A DNA stretch of 64,000 nt from an uncultured Draconibacterium sp. (GTDB lineage: Bacteria > Bacteroidota > Bacteroidia > Bacteroidales > Prolixibacteraceae). Within the stretch, counting starts at the first letter, position 1. Every line of letters begins with the position of its first letter. This document shows positions 55,626 to 64,000 of the stretch, piece by piece. The translations under genes were made by a program, and so were the position numbers. A model generated the notes under the pieces. The model was not told the origin of the DNA, did no database searches, and saw nothing but the letters and a program-made list of their open reading frames with translations. The stretch covers positions 1,839,001 to 1,903,000 of the forward strand of contig NZ_OY776414.1 in the NCBI RefSeq assembly GCF_963675585.1. The letters are read 5' to 3'.

Positions 55626-57635
55626 CTAATCCACAAATCGGATTCGGTCCTTACCGGCCAGTTGAACCAAATCTTTTAAATCGTAATATTTTAATACACC
55701 GTATAAAACCTGGCTGTACACGTCACGTTGCATCGGATTTTCAAGAAATTCGAAATACGATTTAACAGCTCCCGAAATTTCAGTTTTTGAAATTCTGGAA
55801 TCGAGAAAAGCCGCATGAACTGCTACTGATCCATATGCTCCGTTGGCTTTCAGAAATACTTCTCTGTTTCTTGTCACTTCACCGTTTTCAATAAAATCGA
55901 GCAGCGAAAAAACATCGATTACACGTTGTCCCACTATTGGTTTCCCAATGTGCATGCTTATCATGGCATTTCTGTACTCTCGATTCCAGTATTTGGTGTC
56001 GTTTAAACTTGACGGATCGGCAGTTTCCCCAAATCCGCGTAGATCAGCCACCAATAAAATCTGATCCTGATTAATGTATGAATCTACGGTATTCTGATCC
56101 TCTAAAAAGTTGTTTTTGCCGTCTTCATTTAAGACTAGTACAACCTGACTTTTGGGATTCACATTTTCGGGAACCAGCAAAACACATGGTACAGGCATTT
56201 GGCCCAATCGGGCAATCTGATACTTGAATATTTCGTAATTTCTGCTACTGCCATAACCAGTAGGTTCGCTTTCTATTTCTGATTTCTGAGCAGAGATACC
56301 AAGCAATTCACGAACTTTTGCCTCAATTACCGTCCAGTCCTGTTTTAAAAACGCTGTGCGTTGTTTCTCGTACTCCTTCGCCAGATTTAAATGGTAATCG
56401 GGTAACGAAATTTTATCGGCGATGGCTGTATTCACCTGCCCGGTTTTGGTGCATTGCAAGGCATCAACCGATATATTCAACATGTTTTCTTCAAGCACAG
56501 AAGTGTTGTCGTTGTACATCCACTGTCGGAACCAGCTTGCCAGCGCTTCTCGTTTGGGTTTTGGCATTCCATGACCGCCTTCAATTGAAAATAGTTTTAC
56601 TTTTTCGGGACTTCCCAAAGCTGTGTATGTTTTTTCCAGCTCTGCAAAGGCTTGTGTTGCTCCCCAGTAATCAACAAAATCATATCGACCTGACATAATT
56701 AAAACCGGTCGCGGAGCCATCATTAAAACAAAATCGGCAATTTCCAGCTGTTCACGACCTTCGTAAGGAACATGCTGGCAACCATCCGATGGTCCGTATA
56801 TTTCCAACACCCGCTCGCGCTGCGAAAAATAGCTGCAAACAGAAGCCACTTTAATCCGATCATCGAGCCCCATTAAGTAGGAAGTTTGCGTGCCACCTCC
56901 CGAACTTCCAAATACTCCAATCCGGTCTGCATCAATATCTGAACGAGTAACCAAATAATCAATGGCCCGGTGGTTATCCCAGTATTCGGCGGCAGCAACA
57001 CTTGTTCCAACCAGGTTAGCGCCTGCATTTAACAAGGTATGTCCGGTTGTTGATCCACGCGTCAGCGAGTTACTGTTTTCATCCACAAACTGAACCCGTT
57101 CGCCCTGCCCAACCGGATCGACTACCAAAACGGCAATTTGATTTTGTACCATCAAAAGTGCAGCGCGCGGAGCCGGAATTTTACCTCCCATTCCGTGACC
57201 ACACAATTCAACGGCCACCGGAAATGGCCCGTTCCCATCCGGAATGTATAAATTTGCTGTAACATATCGTTTCGGAATACTTTCAAACAGTATTTTTTCT
57301 ACCCGAAAACCATCCTGCTGTGAAACGCCCAAAACCTGAGTATTTAAATCCCCCTTTTCCGGAAATTCACCCAGTATATTTTTGTATTTCAAAATACAGT
57401 TATCGCGGTATTCCAACATGCTTTTTTCCGATTTAAAAGCCTCTTCAATGGTGGTTTTTCGTTCGGCATATTGTTGGTGAACATCGCGCATTAAATAGTT
57501 AAAATAGGCCGTATTCATTTTCCACGGCAGGGCATTAAAATTTGATTGAGCACCTGCTTCTGCAACTACTCCAATTGAAATAATCAGAATCCAAATCAAA
57601 CGGTATTTTATCCTTACATTTTTTATTGGTTTCAT
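55626..57635 (-). CDS. Tandem alpha/beta-hydrolase, acetyl-xylan-esterase-like
   Basis: This is a 669-residue exported protein with a signal peptide (about 1-30) and two alpha/beta-hydrolase-type domains. The first (about 60-390) is complete: VELCGHGMGG, nucleophile elbow FGSSGGGTQTSY, acid in SGRYDFVDYW and His in EGGHGMPK. The second (about 470-669) keeps the fold (VVLVLNEDGKNN, VADLRGFGETADPS) but at the elbow position has LKANGAYGSVAV, with no nucleophile serine, so it should be inactive and may bind substrate. It lies between the DUF4955 and GH43 genes in the pectin operon; acetyl removal from pectin is the likely role. Confidence 0.85.
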   Translation of the reverse strand: MKPIKNVRIKYRLIWILIISIGVVAEAGAQSNFNALPWKMNTAYFNYLMRDVHQQYAERKTTIEEAFKSEKSMLEYRDNCILKYKNILGEFPEKGDLNTQVLGVSQQDGFRVEKILFESIPKRYVTANLYIPDGNGPFPVAVELCGHGMGGKIPAPRAALLMVQNQIAVLVVDPVGQGERVQFVDENSNSLTRGSTTGHTLLNAGANLVGTSVAAAEYWDNHRAIDYLVTRSDIDADRIGVFGSSGGGTQTSYLMGLDDRIKVASVCSYFSQRERVLEIYGPSDGCQHVPYEGREQLEIADFVLMMAPRPVLIMSGRYDFVDYWGATQAFAELEKTYTALGSPEKVKLFSIEGGHGMPKPKREALASWFRQWMYNDNTSVLEENMLNISVDALQCTKTGQVNTAIADKISLPDYHLNLAKEYEKQRTAFLKQDWTVIEAKVRELLGISAQKSEIESEPTGYGSSRNYEIFKYQIARLGQMPVPCVLLVPENVNPKSQVVLVLNEDGKNNFLEDQNTVDSYINQDQILLVADLRGFGETADPSSLNDTKYWNREYRNAMISMHIGKPIVGQRVIDVFSLLDFIENGEVTRNREVFLKANGAYGSVAVHAAFLDSRISKTEISGAVKSYFEFLENPMQRDVYSQVLYGVLKYYDLKDLVQLAGKDRIRFVD

Positions 57636-57662
57636 ATTTTTGGGTTTAGTTGTATTACATTT

Positions 57663-60600
57663 CTACTTCTGAAATAGCCAGAGAACCGTAGCTTCTTCTG
57701 ATTCGTTTTTAATATTGGTCACTTGTCCACCTTTCACAGCTTCCTCAGAATACTTTATTTCTCCGGTTTCAGGATTTATCCGGGCCTGTTGATAGTTTTC
57801 TTTATCGTTTGATAGATCGATTGTTATTTCCTTTGAAGTTGAAAAAACAATGTATCCAAGTCCTGTTTTGCCAAGTGTCCACTGCCGGCTGTTTGTTTTT
57901 TCCAAAGCAATGGCATTCATTTTTGGAATGTCCCTTGCGAATTTTTCATTCGCAACAGTTGGAATGGCAGCAAAAGAACCACCTGCCATAAAAACAGCCC
58001 AGTTTGAAAATGGTGCTCCACGACGCGAATAAACCATTGCCTTTTCCGGGAATTTGCTTTTAAACTCAAACACCGCGCGATAAATCTGGTCAAACGATGT
58101 TTCTCCAACATCAATGATTCGGGCATATTGCCGACCCGCCAGACTCAGCCCGCCAACAGGTGCATACAAACTTCCATCTTTACGGTACTGCCACTGAATT
58201 ACGTCCACTACATCCACAATTTTTGATCGATTCGGATCAGCTAAAATTGAATCCTGCACCTCTTTTGTACCCGGAAGCATCACCAGTACGTTTGTATTAT
58301 TCTCCTTTTCCCATGCTGCTATCACATCCAACCAGAATTCTACAAAATGTAGTGGCCCAGTGTATTCCATTCCCAAATGGTGAATGATATTTGTGTTCTC
58401 TTTAAACTCATCAAGGCTTTTTCGAATGTATTGTTCGTGGTATTTTCTGCGTACCGGATTTGTAATGTCATAAAATTCGGCGGCCATGTACACGCGTTTA
58501 TCTCCGGCATAGGAAGTGTTTTCGGCAAATCCCAAATTGTTTATGTTATTTGCCGAACGCCACGGATAATCGACCCAGTGCGCACCTTCTTCAATTATAT
58601 TGTGTTGCAGATAATGCTCCTGAACAAAGGCCAGTCCGTTTTGATCGGCCAAATTTGCGAACTTTTTTAAACGTAACCAATACCATGTGTTCCACTTGTT
58701 TAAATCGTATTTGCTTAAACGATCGAAGGCTTCAGCTTCGCCGCTACGACTAAAGGGTTGCTCAAAAAAGGGTGTCCAAACATCGGCATCTGCTCTTCGC
58801 GTGCGTGCATGATCATCGCGACGACGCTCGTACCACAAACTCGGGTAGTGATTCATTACCACAGAGCCTTCCTTCTTCATATCGGCAACCAAGGTATCCA
58901 GGTTATCGGTGAGTCCTCGCCCTGTTCGCCCCGGAACAAAACGGGTCAAATTCGGAATGGCCTGATCCACATAACTTTTCCGCGTTGATCCACGCCACAA
59001 CGAAGTTCTTGAGCTTTTTCCACTTGCCACTTTATTGTCAAATACCAACCAGCCATTTTTTAGGCTCAAAGGAACAAGCGAAATAGTTTCTTTTACGGGA
59101 ACATCAAAATCGATTTCATCCCATTTTTTTGCTGAGGATATATCATTTTCGATCGGATATTCATTTATCATTTGATCGATCCACTGCTCCATTGTAACAT
59201 CAGGAGTTTTTGACCGTTCGCTGTAATGGGCTGTCATTTCGGCAATTGGCGCGGTTGTTTCAGAGCTTGGATAGACGTATATTTTCTCATTTTCCTGCGA
59301 CTTTTTACCACTGCGTGCTTCCAACTGAGCGTAATAAATACTTTCGGGTTTTACAAAAGTATGCTGCAATTCGTGATGCCCGTTTCCATAACCCTGAGCC
59401 CAGCTTGCTATGGCCCAGTTTTGAGCTCCCGGAGGAGCCGGTAAATCAATTTGAGCAGCGCGGCATTGCCAGCAAAGCGAGTTGGCTGCACTCCAGCCTC
59501 CACCCTGACCATCCACATCGCGAAAAGCAAAGCTAATGTTTCCACCATCGATTGTAACTTTATCGAACAAAACTCCCGACGACCAGCCGCCAATTGCACC
59601 GCTAAAATTGTAAGGCCAATACGAATAACACTGGACAAACGCATTTGGTCCCGGTGTGGTAAATCCAACAGAAAAGGCGTGATAGGCATATTCGGCATAA
59701 CAGCGTTGAAACAAAACCTGCTGCCCCAATGAGTGAAAAGCATATCTACGGTGGTTTCCAATTTCACCAATCGGCTCAAGCGATTTACAGTCTTCAACCG
59801 TAATCCGCTGCGCTGTTTCCCACACCGCAACCGCCGAACTTACAAAGTTTCTGGCCGTAATACGGCGCACCCACGAATCGCTGACATTCTCCATTGTAAT
59901 TGCCATCCAGCGATGATTTTCGTCTTTTCGGTTACCGGAATCAAAACTTGAAACACATTGCAAATTTTCAACACCAACGTTATTTATTCTTCCGTCCCAA
60001 CTATACTTTGCAACACTTCCTCCTCCAAATTCAGGATCAATGGCATTTGTAAGCGGAGCATCCAGCGTTATCGAGCTGTCGGTAATTGCCACAACCTTTC
60101 GGTCCCAGTCAAAATCAAAATCACCGGCATCCCATTTGGTTAGCGTGTAATCTACATAAATACCTATTTTATCAGCACCAATGGCTTCGATCCATTCTTG
60201 CGTTGAAGAACGTTTTACCAACACATTGTCGCCCAACTGAAACGAATGACCATTTTCAAATGTAAGTGTTGTGGTATTTACCGGGAAGTAGGTTGAACTG
60301 AGCTTCTGAAAGTCTTCCAACCTTCTGTTATTTTCGCCTTTCACCTGAATCAAAGTCTCACGATCGACACCGGTTCCGCGCAGTATCGTTCCTTGTGCAT
60401 CCATCCCGCTTCCTCTCAGTACCACGCCCGAAGTTTGAATCAACAAACTACCTGAAATAGCATAACTTCCCGGTTCCAGAAGAACTGTTCCTCTGAAACC
60501 ATCGCTGTTCAAAGGAAGTTTGGAAACAAAATCAATGGCTGCCTGAATGTTTTGAGTGGCATCACCTTCCGCAAAAGGAACGATTATTTTCACAGGAACA

Positions 60601-60803
60601 TTTGGAATACCCTCATTAGAAGCCTGGTAACCACAATACGAAAAGTCCGGAACACGATCGCCGTTTTCATCCAATTTATAAAGTAATTGCCCCTCTTCGG
60701 TAATGTGAATGGGAGAATCTTTTGTGGTTTTAAAATGTGCAAGCATGCGCGCCGACACAAAAACAAAAACCAGAATTCCCAGGATAGTAATTTTTTGTTT
60801 CAT
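57663..60803 (-). CDS. Right-handed beta-helix protein with DUF4955
   Basis: This is a 1046-residue exported protein. After a signal peptide (about 1-24) a pectate-lyase-like beta-helix covers about 60-480 (RGTVLLEPGSYAISGSLL, VVLRGSGMDAQGTILRG, RITARNFVSSAVAVWETA), and a large C-terminal domain matches the DUF4955 type (about 560-1046, LWRGSTRKSYVDQA, ARTRRADADVWTPFF, YAGDKRVYMAAEFYDITN). I chose ATG 60803; an earlier ATG would overlap the preceding gene. The DUF4955 function is not known to me. Setting among pectinases suggests a lyase or hydrolase on a pectin motif. Confidence 0.8.
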   Translation of the reverse strand: MKQKITILGILVFVFVSARMLAHFKTTKDSPIHITEEGQLLYKLDENGDRVPDFSYCGYQASNEGIPNVPVKIIVPFAEGDATQNIQAAIDFVSKLPLNSDGFRGTVLLEPGSYAISGSLLIQTSGVVLRGSGMDAQGTILRGTGVDRETLIQVKGENNRRLEDFQKLSSTYFPVNTTTLTFENGHSFQLGDNVLVKRSSTQEWIEAIGADKIGIYVDYTLTKWDAGDFDFDWDRKVVAITDSSITLDAPLTNAIDPEFGGGSVAKYSWDGRINNVGVENLQCVSSFDSGNRKDENHRWMAITMENVSDSWVRRITARNFVSSAVAVWETAQRITVEDCKSLEPIGEIGNHRRYAFHSLGQQVLFQRCYAEYAYHAFSVGFTTPGPNAFVQCYSYWPYNFSGAIGGWSSGVLFDKVTIDGGNISFAFRDVDGQGGGWSAANSLCWQCRAAQIDLPAPPGAQNWAIASWAQGYGNGHHELQHTFVKPESIYYAQLEARSGKKSQENEKIYVYPSSETTAPIAEMTAHYSERSKTPDVTMEQWIDQMINEYPIENDISSAKKWDEIDFDVPVKETISLVPLSLKNGWLVFDNKVASGKSSRTSLWRGSTRKSYVDQAIPNLTRFVPGRTGRGLTDNLDTLVADMKKEGSVVMNHYPSLWYERRRDDHARTRRADADVWTPFFEQPFSRSGEAEAFDRLSKYDLNKWNTWYWLRLKKFANLADQNGLAFVQEHYLQHNIIEEGAHWVDYPWRSANNINNLGFAENTSYAGDKRVYMAAEFYDITNPVRRKYHEQYIRKSLDEFKENTNIIHHLGMEYTGPLHFVEFWLDVIAAWEKENNTNVLVMLPGTKEVQDSILADPNRSKIVDVVDVIQWQYRKDGSLYAPVGGLSLAGRQYARIIDVGETSFDQIYRAVFEFKSKFPEKAMVYSRRGAPFSNWAVFMAGGSFAAIPTVANEKFARDIPKMNAIALEKTNSRQWTLGKTGLGYIVFSTSKEITIDLSNDKENYQQARINPETGEIKYSEEAVKGGQVTNIKNESEEATVLWLFQK

Positions 60804-60846
60804 TCTTAGTCGATTTTGAATGTTCTCGGTAATTGCAGCAACAGAA

Positions 60847-62451
60847 TCACTTCCGAAGTGCATTCAGATAATTGATCAGCATTTTCATGTTTCGGATGTA
60901 AGTACCGGTTGAAATGTAGTCCTGATCCGATTCGTCGCGGTAAGGCGAAGTATCTGTTTCATCGCCCACGCGGGTTGAGGCAAATTCTTTTGTTAATTCC
61001 TGCTTTTCGCCATCACCAATGTACGGATGACTTATCATGGCATGTTTACTTAACCATCTGTTTTGCTGATCGAGTTCTGAAATGATCTGTTGAACCATTT
61101 CGTCACTCGCCTGAAACGGAAAGTTGTAGCGGTTTAAATCGTAGAATGTTTGAGGCGTACCTTTTTCATCAAATTTACCCGGTTTTAAAGGAGAATCCTT
61201 TGTTGCCTCATCAATCGTCATGGCAGCCAGTTTAGCATATTCATCTTTTAACTCTTGTAGTTGCACGGTACATTTCCCGTAATAATGCGCCAAAAGCTGT
61301 GTGTCATTTTCATCGATATAATAAAAGCCGTATTTCGAATTTGAACCCTGTCTGTGTACATAAACCGCTTTGTTGGTTGCCGGGTCCACAAAGGTTGGGT
61401 GCGTGCGACCTCTTTCTTGTTTCTCCTCCGGAAGTTCGGTTTCTTCCAACCATTGGATGGCACTTGGAACACGAACTAAAAAGCGTCGGTCGCCGGTGTA
61501 CTGGTAAAATTTAAGCAGTAACATGGCATTTTCGCAGGTTGTGCTGGGTAAAAATGCTGTGGGCTCGTAGGTCCTGGCACCTGCCGTTTCCATATCCATG
61601 TTTAGTTGCTGTCCCCAGGCACCGCACCCGTCCATCGAAAACAGGTAAAAATCCATTCCGCGACGTATCGGATCTAAAAAACGTTCTTCGCCAAGCGTAA
61701 GATAACATTGAATAAGAAAATGAATGTTTTCCCAAATTACATCGTCGTTAAAAGTGTAAAAAGAAGTGTAATCCGGATGTCCCTGTTTGTTAAAATCATA
61801 GCGTAAAGGAAAACGTTGTGGCCATCCTCCCATCGGATACTGGCTTTTTAAAACAAAATTTATGGCTTTGTCGAGGGCAGGTTTAAATTTCGGGTCAAAC
61901 TTTTCAAGGTACATTCGTAACAGAAAACGAGCTGCATCGGAAGTAATGTCGTCGTCGAAAGTACTGTTTCCGTAATAATGCTGAAACTCCTCCAGCCGCC
62001 AGCCATTTTTCCCGATGGTGTTGTACCAGTGTTTCATGGATTTATCGCCGGCAAAATCAACCATGTAATTCCAGCCGCCTTCGTTACTTTGTCCCCATAT
62101 TATTGCCGCTGCCGCTTTTTCGGCCGACTGGTAATAATATTCATTATCGGTTAAACGGTAGGCATCTAAAAATAAATGGCCCATACTAATTGTTCCGGGA
62201 TGTTGCAGCCAGATCATCGTTTTGTAGGCTTCCATTTCGCCCCACTGCCTCGAAAAATCAGGCATATAATACCACACATACCCTCCGTTGTTACTCACCG
62301 TTTCAACCATGAATTTTGTGGCCTTTAACATGGTTGCCTCAATTTCGTTTTCAAGTTTTTCAGACTGAGCAGAAGCCACAAAAGGAACAGCCAATGCCCA
62401 AATAATTGGGAAAAGTAAAATCTTAAGTTTTTGAATTTTTAGTCGTTTCAT
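60847..62451 (-). CDS. PL10-like alpha/alpha-toroid pectate lyase homologue
   Basis: This is a 534-residue exported protein related to PL10 but divergent. A signal peptide (about 1-28) is followed by a toroid with GGWPQRFPLRYDF, YTFNDDVIWENIHFL, WGQQLNMDMETAGARTYEP and TTCENAMLLL, which align by order with the PL10 segments WCQQHD, ARAFEPPS and GES of the neighbour at 52835. The WCxQHD motif is changed (WGQQLN), and an extra C-terminal part of about 150 residues is present. It could be a lyase of altered specificity on pectin. It sits 137 bp after GH28 and 43 bp before the DUF4955 gene. Confidence 0.78.
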   Translation of the reverse strand: MKRLKIQKLKILLFPIIWALAVPFVASAQSEKLENEIEATMLKATKFMVETVSNNGGYVWYYMPDFSRQWGEMEAYKTMIWLQHPGTISMGHLFLDAYRLTDNEYYYQSAEKAAAAIIWGQSNEGGWNYMVDFAGDKSMKHWYNTIGKNGWRLEEFQHYYGNSTFDDDITSDAARFLLRMYLEKFDPKFKPALDKAINFVLKSQYPMGGWPQRFPLRYDFNKQGHPDYTSFYTFNDDVIWENIHFLIQCYLTLGEERFLDPIRRGMDFYLFSMDGCGAWGQQLNMDMETAGARTYEPTAFLPSTTCENAMLLLKFYQYTGDRRFLVRVPSAIQWLEETELPEEKQERGRTHPTFVDPATNKAVYVHRQGSNSKYGFYYIDENDTQLLAHYYGKCTVQLQELKDEYAKLAAMTIDEATKDSPLKPGKFDEKGTPQTFYDLNRYNFPFQASDEMVQQIISELDQQNRWLSKHAMISHPYIGDGEKQELTKEFASTRVGDETDTSPYRDESDQDYISTGTYIRNMKMLINYLNALRK

Positions 62452-62588
62452 TGGTATTAGGTATTAATTGGTTTTAAATAGTATGTGAGCGAATTCTCAT
62501 AATCTGGCTGCTGGTGAGCTTGAAAATAAAGTCGCGCCAGTCAACAGTCATGTATTTTTTATGTGAATTCGATTTTTGCATCATTTTA

Positions 62589-63935
62589 TTAATTCTGATT
62601 CGGAATTTGTTTGCCGTTTACCACCACATTCGAAAAAGTTACACCATCAATTAATTCTAAATTGTAAGTCTCATTTTCTGCTTTAATAGTCAGGTTTTTG
62701 AAAGTAAAATTCGAAAGTCGGTCATGCTCGGTAATGGCAATATCGAAAAATACACCACAGTCCAAATCAATGTCTTTTAAAGTAATATTTTCAGAGTACG
62801 ACAAAGGAACTTCTTCGCGGCCTTTTAAATCGAAAAACTGAGTCCAGGGCTTTACATAAATCATACTATGCGCTTGTCCCTTAATATTTTCAACTGTAAT
62901 GTATTCGTATTTTTGAGGTGTATCGGGACGCATTTTTAACCACAAAAGACGTTTGGCCTCATCCACTCTACAGTTTCGCATTAACACATTTTTGTTGTGA
63001 ATGGATTCGCTGCCACAGGTTAATGCCGAATGACAAAATCCGAATTCGCAGTCTTCGATAATTATATTTGTGTTTTCGCCATTGTTTGAATCTGTATCGG
63101 CCCATGGTCCTTTGCCGCCTTTTAAAGCAATGGCATCATCGTTAACCGACATGTAACATCCTTTTACCAACACATTCGAACACACATCAATGTCGATGGC
63201 ATCGGTACTTGGTGCTTTTACCGGCTGGTGTGGTGAGAAAATATGCAGATCAAGAATTTTTACATTGTTGCACTGGTAGTAGTGGCTGCTCCAGAAACCT
63301 GAATTGTGCAATTTTACGTCCTGCACCTGCACATTATCACAATCCCATACAAAAACCAATCGTGGCCTGGAAACCTCCAGGTTGGTACACTTTGGATTTT
63401 CGATCCTCCTTTGCCAAAAAGCTTCCCAGTATGTCAGGCCGTTCCCGTCGATGGTTCCTTTTCCTGAAATGGTAAAACCATCAACCCCGTAGGCATTTAT
63501 TAATGCTGCAAAATAACCGAGGCTTTGACCTTCCATCCTTGAAGGGATATTGGGATAATCACCAATGTTTTCCGAACCTTTTAAAGTTGCTCCTTCGGCC
63601 AGATACAAATGTGTATTCGGTTTAAAAAACAGGGCACCGCTTTTAAATGTCCCTCTGGGAACCACAATTACACCACCTCCTTCATTGCTTGCCTTATCAA
63701 TTACTTTCTGTAATGCTTCCGTTTGTACCAGCGTGCTGTCGATTAAAACGCCAAAATCCACAATGTTGTATTGTGTTCCCAAATCAGCTAATTTCACTTT
63801 GCTAGTATCGGAAAACCAGGCAGGAATTTCTGTTCCATCCGGGAAAAGATCGGTTTGTTTACTTGTGCTGCAACCCGATAGAAGAAGCAGGGAAAGAACA
63901 ACTGATAATAAACTGAATTGATATTTCTGTTTCAT
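62589..63935 (-). CDS. GH28 polygalacturonase-like glycosidase, lipoprotein
   Basis: This is a 448-residue exported right-handed beta-helix glycosidase. A lipoprotein signal (LLSGC, cysteine 22) precedes the helix. GH28 motifs appear in order: STDAIDID (near 246, for NTD), SVNDDAIALKGG (near 262, the catalytic Asp pair), CHSALTCGSES (near 302, where the usual GHG is CHS) and RLLWLKMRPD (near 332, for RIK). GH28 enzymes hydrolyse galacturonosyl bonds in homogalacturonan or rhamnogalacturonan; the altered third motif makes an exo- or rhamnogalacturonan-type specificity possible. It is the first complete gene of the pectin operon in this window. Confidence 0.9.
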   Translation of the reverse strand: MKQKYQFSLLSVVLSLLLLSGCSTSKQTDLFPDGTEIPAWFSDTSKVKLADLGTQYNIVDFGVLIDSTLVQTEALQKVIDKASNEGGGVIVVPRGTFKSGALFFKPNTHLYLAEGATLKGSENIGDYPNIPSRMEGQSLGYFAALINAYGVDGFTISGKGTIDGNGLTYWEAFWQRRIENPKCTNLEVSRPRLVFVWDCDNVQVQDVKLHNSGFWSSHYYQCNNVKILDLHIFSPHQPVKAPSTDAIDIDVCSNVLVKGCYMSVNDDAIALKGGKGPWADTDSNNGENTNIIIEDCEFGFCHSALTCGSESIHNKNVLMRNCRVDEAKRLLWLKMRPDTPQKYEYITVENIKGQAHSMIYVKPWTQFFDLKGREEVPLSYSENITLKDIDLDCGVFFDIAITEHDRLSNFTFKNLTIKAENETYNLELIDGVTFSNVVVNGKQIPNQN

Positions 63936-63956
63936 TTTTTATTGTTTTGAATGTGC

Positions 63957-64000
63957 TTATTTAACCGATGACGGAGCATTTGCCAACTCACCAATACGTA
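63957..64000 (-). CDS. C-terminal end of an upstream gene (partial)
   Basis: The minus strand enters the window with an open frame ending RIGELANAPSSVK and a TAA stop, 22 bp before the GH28 start codon. The spacing fits another member of the pectin operon. Fourteen codons are too few to name it. Confidence 0.45.
   Translation of the reverse strand, partial: RIGELANAPSSVK

Noticed and set aside
60804-60863. Earlier ATG for the DUF4955 gene
   Set aside because: It overlaps the preceding gene and puts 20 residues before a proper signal peptide.

Overview
The window is from a Bacteroidota chromosome, most likely a Marinilabiliales/Prolixibacteraceae-type environmental or gut-like bacterium. That lineage is inferred from gene style: SusC/SusD pairs, FecR/ECF signalling, DUF5916 barrels, Tat-exported sugar isomerase-like proteins, a candidate TAnnTTTG promoter and few Shine-Dalgarno sequences. 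No marker gene is present to fix the genus. Almost every gene encodes an exported enzyme or envelope protein for plant-type polysaccharide breakdown. No tRNA, rRNA, CRISPR array, transposase or phage gene was seen.

Layout: (1) 1-253, the start of a SusC-like receptor that continues off the left edge. (2) 510-7207 (minus), ECF sigma factor, FecR anti-sigma, STN-type SusC and SusD: a complete trans-envelope signalling and uptake unit. A GH92 mannosidase (7444-9738) is divergent from it. (3) 9857-12094, a DUF5916 outer-membrane protein. (4) 12259-18737 (minus), GH3, type-B carboxylesterase and GH3, divergent from an NrtR/AraR-like Nudix repressor (18918-19667). (5) 20002-28348 (plus), metallo-hydrolase, GH78-type and GH106 rhamnosidases, GH43. 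(6) 28491-34928 (plus), LytS/LytTR two-component pair followed by a PepSY-type membrane protein, a second DUF5916 protein, a small barrel-like protein, a DUF4405 protein with a di-heme-like histidine pattern and an Arg/Gly-rich bitopic protein. (7) PQQ-propeller lipoprotein and divergent Tat-exported isomerase-like protein. (8) 38071-49535 (minus), three transcription units: an esterase; a BglX-type GH3; and a six-gene cluster of four esterases, a DUF1593 protein and an amidohydrolase. (9) 49950 to beyond 64000 (minus), a pectin operon: GH28, PL10-like, DUF4955 beta-helix, tandem alpha/beta-hydrolase, GH43, PL10 and CE8-like beta-helix, closed by a strong terminator.

How the parts may work together: regions 4 and 8 are rich in esterases and GH3 beta-glycosidases, and four of their upstream regions carry the same 17-bp palindrome (TGTGTC-N5-GACACA and variants). 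One copy abuts a good promoter next to the Nudix-type repressor gene. I infer one regulon for de-esterifying and cleaving an acylated plant glycan or glycoside, controlled by that repressor. The pectin operon and the rhamnosidase/GH43 genes would supply complementary activities against rhamnogalacturonan and arabinan-type side chains. The membrane redox-like module beside LytS/LytTR is the least explained part of the window.
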